Made by a program: the position numbers and the translations under genes. Of a DNA stretch of 29,680 bases, positions 14,567 to 22,732 are shown piece after piece (position 1 is the stretch's first letter; every line of letters starts with the position of its first letter). A model generated the notes under the pieces. It saw only the letters and a program-made list of their open reading frames with translations. It had not been told where the DNA came from and made no database searches. This DNA is from Bacteroides sp. UBA7335 (GTDB lineage Bacteria > Bacteroidota > Bacteroidia > Bacteroidales > Bacteroidaceae), in the NCBI GenBank assembly GCA_002471185.1, contig DKPL01000042.1, forward strand, positions 1,003 through 30,682, written 5' to 3'.

Positions 14567-15496
14567 ATGCATATCGAAAGTGCTTTAATTTCAGCGGCAG
14601 TAGCAATAGGGTTTACAGCCGTACAAACATGTGCAACAGCTGTTGCAGTAAAAAAGACAGTGAATAAAACTACTTCTACCGGAATTCGTCGTGCGGCTGT
14701 TGCGGGAGCTTTGGTATTTGCGTTGCAAATGCTAAATTTTGCTATTCCGGGTACAGGGTCTTCGGGTCATGTCGTGGGAGCTATCCTCCTTTGTATCTTG
14801 CTGGGGCGTTGGAGTGCTTTCTTAACAATGGGAGCCGTACTACTTGTTCAATCTTTATTTTTCGGAGATGGCGGGTTGCTTGCCTTCTCGTGCAATTGGT
14901 TTAACATGGCATTTATTCCGTGTTTAATTGTTTATCCTTTGGCAATGCGCCTATTCAACGGCAATACGTATCGTATAGCTTTGACTGCTCCTGTGGTTAG
15001 TCTGTTGCTAGGTGCTTTTGCTGCATCAATCGAGATTGGCATATCGGGACACTCTACCCTAGCCTTTGGTGATTTAATTAAGAGCATGCTTTTTATCCAC
15101 TTATTTATTGGTATCGGCGAAGGTTTAATCATCTGGGGAATACTAAAAGCGATGGATATGAGCAGAGCTATCAACTCCGAATTGAAAACAATAACAATGG
15201 CTATTGTAGTGGGATGCCTCTTCTCGCTATTTGCTTCAGCTAGTCCCGATGGATTAGAGTGGTCTCTAATGCAGGCTATGAGTGGCTCACCAAGTATAAC
15301 AGAAGCCGGAGTAGCACATCAATATTTTGATAAGATACAAGAGGCATTAATCATTATGCCCGATTACTCCTTCGAAATGTTAGGTGATCAGATGGGAAAA
15401 AGCTTTTCGGCCTTAACCGGAGTGGCTTTGGTACTAGTAACCATCTTCTCCATGTTACTTTTTATACCTAAAGATAAATTAAAAATCAAAGCATAA
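14567..15496 (+). CDS. CbiM-type metal permease fused to PDGLE domain (NikMN-like nickel uptake)
   Basis: This 309-residue integral membrane protein is the substrate-binding part of an energy-coupling-factor metal transporter. I chose the ATG at 14567 over the frame's earlier start at 14510 because the CbiM/NikM family needs an N-terminal Met-His. The protein then begins MHIESALISA, so that the amino group, H2 and a later histidine can bind the metal. H68 in SSGHVVGA is that later histidine. About seven hydrophobic segments cover residues 5-220. The C-terminal part has the PDGLE motif (SASPDGLEWSL) and a last helix, equal to a fused CbiN/NikN. No ATPase or T component is nearby. It faces the hydrogenase maturation genes across a terminator, so nickel is the likely substrate (inference), although cobalt is possible. 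Confidence 0.85.
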   Translation: MHIESALISAAVAIGFTAVQTCATAVAVKKTVNKTTSTGIRRAAVAGALVFALQMLNFAIPGTGSSGHVVGAILLCILLGRWSAFLTMGAVLLVQSLFFGDGGLLAFSCNWFNMAFIPCLIVYPLAMRLFNGNTYRIALTAPVVSLLLGAFAASIEIGISGHSTLAFGDLIKSMLFIHLFIGIGEGLIIWGILKAMDMSRAINSELKTITMAIVVGCLFSLFASASPDGLEWSLMQAMSGSPSITEAGVAHQYFDKIQEALIIMPDYSFEMLGDQMGKSFSALTGVALVLVTIFSMLLFIPKDKLKIKA

Positions 15497-15503
15497 ATAA
15501 CAA

Positions 15504-15554
15504 ATAATAAGGGCTGCATATTTCAATAAATAATTGATATGCAGCCCTTATTAT
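15504..15554. terminator. Bidirectional terminator between permease and hypB
   Basis: A perfect 18-bp stem, arms 15504-15521 and 15537-15554 (core AAGGGCTGCATAT / ATATGCAGCCCTT), surrounds a 15-nt loop. The A- and T-rich stem base supplies U tracts in both directions. It separates the plus-strand permease gene from the converging minus-strand hyp operon. Confidence 0.85.
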
Positions 15555-15567
15555 AGATATCTACTTA

Positions 15568-16305
15568 TTACTCTTTCACAACTTTCTCTAACAAGAAGTT
15601 ACACCACTCATCCATACCTGTACCTTCTTGAGCCGACAGCTCGAATATCTGCAAATGATGATTGACTGTTAGCACATTCTTTCTCAACTGCTCAAGATTG
15701 CTCTTTAGGTAAGGAGCTAAATCGATTTTATTGATAATACAAATTTGAGCAGATTGAAACATATAGGGGTATTTCAATGGCTTATCATCGCCTTCGGTCA
15801 CACTAACCACTACCACTCTAACGGCTTCACCCAAGTCGAACACCGCCGGACAAACAAGGTTTCCTACATTCTCGATAAACAGTAGCGATGAATCTTGTAA
15901 TCCCATTTTCTTAACGGCATCATGCACCATATTGGCTTCTAAGTGACATCCGTTTTGAGTATTGATTTGCATTGCCGGAACACCGGTCTGTTTGATGCGA
16001 TCGGCATCATTTGAGGTCTGCTGATCGCCCTCAATTACTGCAATTGCAACTTGTTTCTTCAACCGTTCGATAGTCTGCTCCAAAATAGTGGTTTTCCCCG
16101 AACCCGGCGAACTAACAATATTAATGGCATATATCTCTTTGGCATCGAAATACCCCCGATTGCGCTCGGCCATAGATTGGTTAGCAGTTAAAATATCTTT
16201 CTTTACATCGATTATTCGCTCGTGTGAGTGAGTGTGATGATGTTCGTGATCATGATCGTGTTCATGGTCATGATGATGATGGTGATGACTGTTATCTGTA
16301 CACAT
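15568..16305 (-). CDS. hypB: Hydrogenase nickel-incorporation GTPase HypB
   Basis: This 245-residue GTPase works with HypA to insert nickel into the hydrogenase large subunit. The N-terminal 30 residues contain 15 histidines (H7-H12 and alternating HD/HE pairs to H28), a nickel-storage tail as in rhizobial HypB. The E. coli-type CxxCGC high-affinity site is absent. GTPase elements are the P-loop SSPGSGKTT (65-73), a switch region with FIENVGNLVCP, and the base-specificity motif NKID (192-195). C120-H121 and C152 are the metal site at the GTPase dimer interface known from HypB structures. It is the last gene of hypF-hypA-hypB, starting 18 bp after hypA, and is followed by a strong terminator. 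Confidence 0.96.
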   Translation of the reverse strand: MCTDNSHHHHHHDHEHDHDHEHHHTHSHERIIDVKKDILTANQSMAERNRGYFDAKEIYAINIVSSPGSGKTTILEQTIERLKKQVAIAVIEGDQQTSNDADRIKQTGVPAMQINTQNGCHLEANMVHDAVKKMGLQDSSLLFIENVGNLVCPAVFDLGEAVRVVVVSVTEGDDKPLKYPYMFQSAQICIINKIDLAPYLKSNLEQLRKNVLTVNHHLQIFELSAQEGTGMDEWCNFLLEKVVKE

Positions 16306-16323
16306 TTTTACAATAGTTTGAAA

Positions 16324-16674
16324 TTAATCTTCTATAATTAAAGAGAGCAACGAGAGCTCTTTTCCTTGTTTTAATTCAATAGCTTCCCCTCCGCAAGTTT
16401 CACATTGAGTAATATACATGGCTGTGGGAGTAAAATCACAATTGCACTCCTTGCAATGCATTACCGGAGTTCGTCTGATCATATTTAATTTTGTCTCTTT
16501 CAAAACCGCTTCAGCATTTAGCACAGCGGTTAGCGAAAATTGCAACGCGTCGTAGTCAACTCCCGACCAGTCGCCAACCTCCACTTCAATCTCTTTTACT
16601 TTCACTGCCTTTGCTTTCTGTGCTTCGGCAAGTGCCAGTTCGGCTATGCTCATGGCAATAGATAATTCATGCAT
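16324..16674 (-). CDS. hypA: Hydrogenase nickel metallochaperone HypA
   Basis: This 116-residue chaperone delivers Ni(II) to the hydrogenase large-subunit precursor together with HypB. The N-terminal MHE (H2 and E3 are nickel ligands) starts at the ATG at 16674. The zinc site is formed by two CxxC pairs, C74/C77 (HCKECNC) and C91/C94 (QCETCGG). The length and order of motifs are normal for the family. It follows hypF by 4 bp and precedes hypB by 18 bp, so the three are one operon. Confidence 0.97.
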   Translation of the reverse strand: MHELSIAMSIAELALAEAQKAKAVKVKEIEVEVGDWSGVDYDALQFSLTAVLNAEAVLKETKLNMIRRTPVMHCKECNCDFTPTAMYITQCETCGGEAIELKQGKELSLLSLIIED

Positions 16675-16678
16675 ATGT

Positions 16679-19012
16679 TTATTTGAGTTTACGAATAGCA
16701 GCAGCTATTGCGAGTTGTCCAACTGCTATCCCTCCATCATTGCATGGAATATTTATGGGATAGAATACCTTTAGCGAATGCGCCTCTATTTTCTTTATTA
16801 ACAATTCAAGCAGCAATCTGTTTTGAAAAACACCGCCTGAGAGAATAATTTTATGAATGTTACATTCGGCAGAGTACCTTTTAATTACTTCAAAAAACTG
16901 ATCGGTTAAACTTCGATGAAAGCGCATTGCAACTAAACCGATAGATTGGTCATGGCGCAAATCATTCAACATGCCATTGAATATAGATAGCAGATTCCAA
17001 TCTTGGTCTGCATCTTCGGAGGGAACAAAGTACGACACCTTATCTTGCTTGTACTCCATAGCAATTTGCTCCAGCTTCATCGGAGCTTCGCCTTGAAAAG
17101 TATTATACATACACACTCCCAGCAATGCAGCAACAGCATCGAAGAGTCGTCCTGCCGAAGAAGTTTGCCATGTATTTAATGATGAAGCCAAAAGCATGGC
17201 CATCTGTTTTATTTTTACTTCGCCATACTCACTCACAAAGCGTTGGGGCAATGCATCAAGTGTGCCATATAGCCCATAAAGATAGCTGAGTGTCATCCGC
17301 CCGCAGTCAAATGAAGCTTTATCACCTCCCGGCAGCCATTGATAAGGTAGGTGTGCTACTCGTTCATAAGACAATCGGTTACAAACCAAGAGCTCTCCTC
17401 CCCAACTATTTTTATCGTCACCATACCCGGTACCATCCAATACCAATGCCAAACAAGTCTCGTCAATCTGATGTTCAACCATTACTGCTACGGCATGAGC
17501 ATGGTGGTGTTGAACTTGATATAATGGTATTTCCCAAGTTTGAGCAAGCTCTCGCGCCCACTCAGATGAGTAATAATTGGGGTGAGCATCAGCCACCAGA
17601 AAAGTAGGATTGAGTTTAAACAAAGAGATAAATTGTGTAAGAGACTGTTGATATGCTTCGTAAACTCCAAGATTGGACAAATCACCAATGTATTGCCCCA
17701 TTAATATTTGATGATCTTTACCGATGGCAAAAACGGCTGTCATCTCTGCACCGAAGGCTACCCCACCCTCTACACAGTCGCTGGTGAGAACCGGCTCGGG
17801 AACATAGCCACGCGCCCTACGAATGATGTGGGTAGAAGAACCGATAACCTGTATTACCGAATCATCTACACGATTAAATATTTCTCGGTTGTGTTCTACA
17901 TAAAAGTCCGAATTATCAATCAGGTAATCTCTTGCCTCACCGTTGTTACACAACATCGGTTCACCAACCTTATTGGCACTAGTCACCACAATGGCATCTA
18001 ACCCAGTGTATTCAAAAAGGTCATAATGAATCGGCATATAAGGCAACATTACACCAATCGTATGAAATCCTCTATTCAGTTCATCGTTTAACTTCTCTTT
18101 CTCATTCAATAGCACAATCGGCCGACGCCATGAGTTCAACATATTTTCCTCCCTACTATTCACCTTCATCTTTTGTGACACCCATTCCATCTCTTTTGCC
18201 ATAATTGCAAAAGGTTTATTGATTCGTTGCTTCAAAACTCTTAGTCGCTTCACTGCATCTTTGTTTCGAGCATTAACTAACCAATTGAAGCCACCCATCC
18301 CCTTCAGTGCCACAATTTTACCAGCTTTTAATGTTTCAGCCAGCTTCGCCACAATGTCCGAGTAGTTTGTCATCCGCTCAACATCTCCATTTGCTAACCT
18401 GATGTAAGCCCTATAGGTAGGACCACAATTGTTGCAAGCGATGGGTTGTGCATGAAATCGCCTATCTAGTGGATTGGTATATTCATGGCTACACGTACCA
18501 CACATGGCAAATTGATGCATGGTGGTAAACGGACGATCATAAGGTATTGATTTAATAATAGAAAAACGCGGACCACAATGTGTACAGTTTATAAAAGGAT
18601 AACTGATGCGGTGCGGTTGCGTCCGAAAATCATGCATACACTCCTCGCACACGGCCATATCGGGACTAATATAAGTTATTTCGGCAGGTGTTGAGTGACT
18701 TTCTATAATCTTGAAATCGCAAAAACTCGATGAAGAGGCACACTCTGACAAGTTGATATCTGTAATGCAAGCCACTTGAGGTTTTTCGTTCCGGATCCGC
18801 TCCAAGAAGAGCTCCATTTGAGTTGCCATACATTGAAGCTGAATAAACACTCCGGAAGTATTATTCTCTACAGTACCTTTTAAGTTCATGTCGTGCGCTA
18901 AAGAGTAAATAAAAGGGCGAAAACCTACACCTTGAACCAACCCTTTCACCTCAATTTCATAATATCTATCCACGTTCCATTCATTTAACGTTATAATACA
19001 TCTATTGAACAA
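16679..19012 (-). CDS. hypF: Carbamoyltransferase HypF (cyanide ligand synthesis)
   Basis: This 777-residue cytoplasmic enzyme turns carbamoyl phosphate and ATP into carbamoyl-AMP and passes the carbamoyl group to the C-terminal cysteine of HypE. Domain order is complete. The acylphosphatase-like domain (about 18-105) has VKGLVQGVGFRPF. Two zinc-finger units follow, with C122/C125, C143/C146, C171/C174 and C193/C196. A YrdC-like domain covers about 215-395, and a Kae1-like carbamoyltransferase domain runs to the end with VQHHHAHAVAVM. The frame opens with an ATG at 19012, but that codon lies inside a palindromic site. A GTG at 18973, giving VDRYYEIEVKG, fits the usual start of relatives better and would leave room for a divergent promoter. 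It is the first gene of hypF-hypA-hypB and diverges from hypC. Confidence 0.95.
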   Translation of the reverse strand: MFNRCIITLNEWNVDRYYEIEVKGLVQGVGFRPFIYSLAHDMNLKGTVENNTSGVFIQLQCMATQMELFLERIRNEKPQVACITDINLSECASSSSFCDFKIIESHSTPAEITYISPDMAVCEECMHDFRTQPHRISYPFINCTHCGPRFSIIKSIPYDRPFTTMHQFAMCGTCSHEYTNPLDRRFHAQPIACNNCGPTYRAYIRLANGDVERMTNYSDIVAKLAETLKAGKIVALKGMGGFNWLVNARNKDAVKRLRVLKQRINKPFAIMAKEMEWVSQKMKVNSREENMLNSWRRPIVLLNEKEKLNDELNRGFHTIGVMLPYMPIHYDLFEYTGLDAIVVTSANKVGEPMLCNNGEARDYLIDNSDFYVEHNREIFNRVDDSVIQVIGSSTHIIRRARGYVPEPVLTSDCVEGGVAFGAEMTAVFAIGKDHQILMGQYIGDLSNLGVYEAYQQSLTQFISLFKLNPTFLVADAHPNYYSSEWARELAQTWEIPLYQVQHHHAHAVAVMVEHQIDETCLALVLDGTGYGDDKNSWGGELLVCNRLSYERVAHLPYQWLPGGDKASFDCGRMTLSYLYGLYGTLDALPQRFVSEYGEVKIKQMAMLLASSLNTWQTSSAGRLFDAVAALLGVCMYNTFQGEAPMKLEQIAMEYKQDKVSYFVPSEDADQDWNLLSIFNGMLNDLRHDQSIGLVAMRFHRSLTDQFFEVIKRYSAECNIHKIILSGGVFQNRLLLELLIKKIEAHSLKVFYPINIPCNDGGIAVGQLAIAAAIRKLK

Positions 19013-19019
19013 TATTGTT
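19008..19019. promoter_or_regulatory. Palindrome in the hypF-hypC divergent region
   Basis: AACAATATTGTT is a perfect 12-bp palindrome, and TT on the left and AA on the right extend the symmetry with one mismatch each side (TTGAACAATATTGTTAAA). It lies midway between the two likely start codons (hypC ATG at 19053, hypF GTG at 18973). It could bind a CRP/FNR-type dimer controlling both arms of the hydrogenase locus, but it does not match the E. coli FNR consensus exactly. Confidence 0.4.
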
Positions 19020-19052
19020 AAAAGGTTTGTTCATAAAGATAAAACTCAAGAT

Positions 19053-19295
19053 ATGTGTTTGGCAATACCGGGGAAAATCATTCAAATCGTGAATCCCAAC
19101 GAACCTTTAAAACAGGCAATAGTAGATTTTGGAGGAATACAAAAAGAAATTTGTGTAGCATGGGTAGATGTTAACGAGGGCGACTATGTACTAGCACATG
19201 CCGGGATGGCCATCTCTGTAATAGATGAGCTAGAGGCTCAACTCACCCTAGAGGCCTTGAATGCGGTTGATGGTATTGAGTTGAAATTTCATTAA
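19053..19295 (+). CDS. hypC: Hydrogenase maturation chaperone HypC
   Basis: This 80-residue chaperone carries the Fe(CN)2CO group with HypD and hands it to the large subunit. I chose the ATG at 19053, because HypC must begin MC. Here it reads MCLAIPGKIIQIV, and C2 is the essential iron ligand. The frame stays open upstream to 19005 but that extension is not family-like. Conserved features are VDFGGIQKEICVAWV and GDYVLAHAGMAISVID. It leads the plus-strand operon, with hypD beginning 12 bp after its stop. Confidence 0.96.
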   Translation: MCLAIPGKIIQIVNPNEPLKQAIVDFGGIQKEICVAWVDVNEGDYVLAHAGMAISVIDELEAQLTLEALNAVDGIELKFH

Positions 19296-19307
19296 CAAGA
19301 TAAAGCG

Positions 19308-20393
19308 ATGATGCTTAATAAGAATCCATATAGAAGTGCAGAATATGGCAAAAGATTGATTGATGCCATTCATGCAGTAACAACCAAGAATTGGCGCATT
19401 TTAGATGTATGCGGCGGTCAGGCACACGCCATTGCCAAATACAACCTCGACGAAGTACTTCCCCAAAAGATTCAACTGATACACGGCCCGGGATGTCCGG
19501 TTTGTGTAACTCCACAAGAAACTATAGACACTGCCATTGAACTGGCGTTGAAGCACCAAGCCATTATTTTATCTTTTGGCGATATGATGCGAGTGCCCGG
19601 AAGCGAGCAAGACCTTTTGACGGCCAAATCGCAAGGTGGTGACATCCGAGTGATCTATTCGCCACTAGATGCCATAAAGATAGCTCAAGAGAATCCTGAT
19701 AAAGAGGTAGTACTCTTCGCCATCGGTTTCGAAACTACTACACCAATCCATGCGCAAGTCGTTTTAGAAGCCCGCAAACAAGCCATTAAAAACCTCTCTT
19801 TACTGACAGCTCTATTTGCTGTTCCTCCCATCTTAGAGCATTTACTCCAACTACCCGATTTTAAAGTCGATGGAATATTAGCCGCCGGCCATGTATGTGC
19901 TATTATGGGTACAAACGAGTATCAACGATTGGCAACTACCTATAAGATACCCTTCACTGTGACCGGATTCGAGCCAGTTGATCTTCTACTAGGCATCTAC
20001 ATCAATATCAAGCAGTTGGAAAATGGCATCTACACAGTAGAAAATCCATATCAGCGCATTGCTCCAAACGATGGCAATCGCAAAGCCATAGAGGTATTGA
20101 ATGAAGTATTCGAGGTTGCCGAGCAGACGTGGCGTGGATTAGGTCACATTCCTCATACAGGTTTCAAACTTCGGACTAAATATAAAGATTTTGATGCATC
20201 ACACCGATTCAACCAAAATCAGCCACGACCAATGATACACGAACGCTGTATTGCCGGTCAAATTATGAAAGGAGTAGCCACCCCTGCCGACTGCCCCTTC
20301 TTTGGTAGCAAATGTGTGCCCGAGTGGCCCATTGGAGCATCCATGGTTTCGAGCGAAGGCATATGTGCCGCTTATTACAAATATAGAGTATAG
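19308..20393 (+). CDS. hypD: Hydrogenase maturation iron-sulfur protein HypD
   Basis: This 361-residue scaffold, together with HypC, assembles the Fe(CN)2CO moiety. Motifs are DVCGGQAH (C35) and HGPGCPVCVTP (C63, C66), the iron-binding and redox cysteines. The FGDMMRVPGS segment and C-terminal cysteines C314, C329, C336 and C353 hold the [4Fe-4S] cluster. The length is normal. The start is the first of two adjacent ATGs; the second (19311) is equally possible. It lies 12 bp after hypC and 16 bp before hypE in the same operon. Confidence 0.97.
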   Translation: MMLNKNPYRSAEYGKRLIDAIHAVTTKNWRILDVCGGQAHAIAKYNLDEVLPQKIQLIHGPGCPVCVTPQETIDTAIELALKHQAIILSFGDMMRVPGSEQDLLTAKSQGGDIRVIYSPLDAIKIAQENPDKEVVLFAIGFETTTPIHAQVVLEARKQAIKNLSLLTALFAVPPILEHLLQLPDFKVDGILAAGHVCAIMGTNEYQRLATTYKIPFTVTGFEPVDLLLGIYINIKQLENGIYTVENPYQRIAPNDGNRKAIEVLNEVFEVAEQTWRGLGHIPHTGFKLRTKYKDFDASHRFNQNQPRPMIHERCIAGQIMKGVATPADCPFFGSKCVPEWPIGASMVSSEGICAAYYKYRV

Positions 20394-20409
20394 ATAAATA
20401 TCGAATCAA

Positions 20410-21447
20410 ATGATAGAATGTAGCATACCCAACACAACCTTTGATACCATTCAGTTGGCACATGGCGGAGGCGGTAAATTAACTCAAAAGTTGATTTCGT
20501 CTCTATTTTATCCCTATTTCAGAAATGAATATTTAGAGCAAGAGCACGACAGTGCACAAATTCTATTAGAAGGCAATCGAATAGCATTTACTACCGATTC
20601 GTTTGTGGTAGATCCCATATTCTTTCCCGGTGGCAACATTGGCGATTTAGCCATCAACGGAACAGTCAACGACCTATTGTGTAGTGGTGCTACTCCGCGT
20701 TACCTCTCGGTTGGATTTATCATCGAAGAAGGATTTCCCATTAAGGATCTTGAACGTATAGTAAAGACAATGGCCGAAGCTGCACAACAAGCAGGAGTTT
20801 TCATTGTTACCGGCGATACCAAAGTTATTGAGAAAAGCAAAGGCAACCAAATTTATATAAATACCTCAGGAATTGGCGTAATTGGAAATAAAACAGCCAT
20901 TTCTCCCAACAATGTAAGGCCCGGTGATGTTGTAATTGTAACTGGCAAGATTGGTGAGCATGGCATGTGTATTTTATCCACACGCAACAGTTTAGAGTTT
21001 GAAAGTGAGATTGTGAGTGATACTGCATCATTAAACGATATAGTAAACAATCTACTCACACAACTTCCCAATTCTATTCGTGTGCTTCGTGACCCCACTC
21101 GTGGCGGTCTATCAAGTACTTTAAATGAAATAGCTCAGAGTGCCAACGTAAGCATTGAGATTGACGAAGCCTCATTGCCAATAAGCGATGGCGTAAATGC
21201 CGCTTGCGAATTGTTAGGTCTAGACCCTATGTATGTAGCCAACGAAGGCATTATGCTGGTATTTGTCAAGCAAGACGATGCAGCAAAAGCCCTAGAAATC
21301 ATCAGAAACAGTGAGCGAGGCGAACAGGCACAAATTATTGGTAAAGTAATAGATAGTGATAAAAACATAGTATATCAGAAAGGTGTTTTTGGCAATCGAC
21401 GCATCATTGAAATGATATCGGGCGAACAATTACCCCGCATCTGTTAA
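20410..21447 (+). CDS. hypE: Hydrogenase maturation protein HypE (thiocyanate formation)
   Basis: This 345-residue PurM/AIR-synthase-like ATPase dehydrates the carbamoyl group received from HypF to a thiocyanate on its C-terminal cysteine, then donates cyanide to the iron in HypC-HypD. The decisive C-terminus PRIC with terminal C345 is intact. The N-terminal half has the glycine-rich LAHGGGGKLT and FTTDSFVVDP with the ATP-binding aspartate. The later RDPTRGGLSSTLNEIA motif is the family hallmark. It starts 16 bp after hypD and ends 23 bp before the hydrogenase small subunit, linking maturation and structural genes in one transcript. Confidence 0.97.
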   Translation: MIECSIPNTTFDTIQLAHGGGGKLTQKLISSLFYPYFRNEYLEQEHDSAQILLEGNRIAFTTDSFVVDPIFFPGGNIGDLAINGTVNDLLCSGATPRYLSVGFIIEEGFPIKDLERIVKTMAEAAQQAGVFIVTGDTKVIEKSKGNQIYINTSGIGVIGNKTAISPNNVRPGDVVIVTGKIGEHGMCILSTRNSLEFESEIVSDTASLNDIVNNLLTQLPNSIRVLRDPTRGGLSSTLNEIAQSANVSIEIDEASLPISDGVNAACELLGLDPMYVANEGIMLVFVKQDDAAKALEIIRNSERGEQAQIIGKVIDSDKNIVYQKGVFGNRRIIEMISGEQLPRIC

Positions 21448-21470
21448 GATTTAAAATAAGAATAACTGAT

Positions 21471-22709
21471 ATGGCAAAAAAGGAAAAAACTTTTTATCAG
21501 GAACTAACAGACAAAGGTTATTCCAGAAGACAATTCTTAAAGTTTTGTGGTTTAATGGGTGGTATGTTAGGATTAAGTACTTCGGGAGTTGCCGAGATTA
21601 CAAAAGCGTTTGAAACAAAACCCAAACCAATCGTTATTTGGTATCACTTCCAGGAATGTACCTGTTGCAGCGAATCCTTCATTAGGTCCTCTCATCCCAT
21701 CATCAAAGAGGTGCTTTTCGATTTAATCTCTTTGGTCTATGATGATACATTAATGGCTGCAGCAGGCGAACAAGCCGAAGCAGTTCGCGCAAAAGCCATG
21801 AAAGAACACTATGGCAAATACATCATGATTGTTGAGGGTGCTGTCCCTGTAGGCAATCCGGGATACTGTACTATAGCAGGTAGAAGCGCTAAAGATGTAT
21901 TTGATGAAGGTGCCAAAGGAGCAGCTGCCATCATTGCATGGGGCAATTGCGCCAGTTCAGGTTGCATACAAGCAGCCTACCCCAACCCTACCAATGCTAA
22001 ACCGGTGCATAAGCTTAGTCCCGGAAAACCTGTTGTCAATGTACAAGGCTGTCCTCCCATTGCCGATGTCATGGCAGGTATTATTTCATACTATGTTACC
22101 TTTGATAAACTTCCCGAACTAGACAATATGGGACGTCCTAAGGTATTCTACTCTCGTCGCATTCACGATACCTGCTACCGCAGACCTTGCTACGATGCAG
22201 GATTATTTGTAGAGTCGTTCGACGATGAAAATGCAAAAAAAGGATATTGTTTATACAAGATGGGATGTAAAGGTCCTAATACCTACAACTCTTGTGCAAT
22301 TATAAAATGGAACAACAATGTGAGTTATCCCATTCAGTCGGGACACGGCTGTATAGGATGTGCCGAACCAGACTTCTGGGACAAAGAGCCACTCTATCAC
22401 ACATTGCCATCAATCACCGGAATTGGAGCAAGTGTTACAGCTACCGATATCGGCATTGGACTTGCGGCTGCCACTTTAGCGGGTGTTACCGTGCATGGCA
22501 TTGTAACCAACGTTGTTAAACGCAAGTTAATTAAAAATCAAATGAATGACATCAGCCTAAACAAAGAAGAAAGCGATGTAATAGAGAAGGATTTGAATGG
22601 CAGAATTCAGAAACTCGAAGAAAAAATTACCGAAATTCGTGTAGACCAGTTGAGGTACATGGGTAAAGTGGATGAAAATCCGAATCAAGATACAAAACCA
22701 GAAGAATAA
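21471..22709 (+). CDS. hyaA: [NiFe] hydrogenase small subunit, O2-tolerant type
   Basis: This 412-residue electron-transfer subunit is exported by the Tat system (SRRQFLKF, residues 18-25) as a folded complex with the large subunit. The proximal cluster has all six cysteines of O2-tolerant enzymes. C63, C65 and C66 lie in ECTCCSES, C160 and C165 in GNCASSGC, and C194 in GCPP; C65 and C165 are the two extra ones. The distal cluster uses H232, C235, C260 and C266. The medial [3Fe-4S] cluster uses C275, C294 and C297. A C-terminal membrane helix (about 320-348) anchors it. Beyond it is a polar, coiled-coil-like tail of about 60 residues (to 412) that E. coli HyaA lacks. Similarity is highest to Hyd-1 (group 1d) as I remember it. 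It sits 23 bp from both neighbours. Confidence 0.96.
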   Translation: MAKKEKTFYQELTDKGYSRRQFLKFCGLMGGMLGLSTSGVAEITKAFETKPKPIVIWYHFQECTCCSESFIRSSHPIIKEVLFDLISLVYDDTLMAAAGEQAEAVRAKAMKEHYGKYIMIVEGAVPVGNPGYCTIAGRSAKDVFDEGAKGAAAIIAWGNCASSGCIQAAYPNPTNAKPVHKLSPGKPVVNVQGCPPIADVMAGIISYYVTFDKLPELDNMGRPKVFYSRRIHDTCYRRPCYDAGLFVESFDDENAKKGYCLYKMGCKGPNTYNSCAIIKWNNNVSYPIQSGHGCIGCAEPDFWDKEPLYHTLPSITGIGASVTATDIGIGLAAATLAGVTVHGIVTNVVKRKLIKNQMNDISLNKEESDVIEKDLNGRIQKLEEKITEIRVDQLRYMGKVDENPNQDTKPEE

Positions 22710-22732
22710 CGATTAACCACTTTGTATAAATT

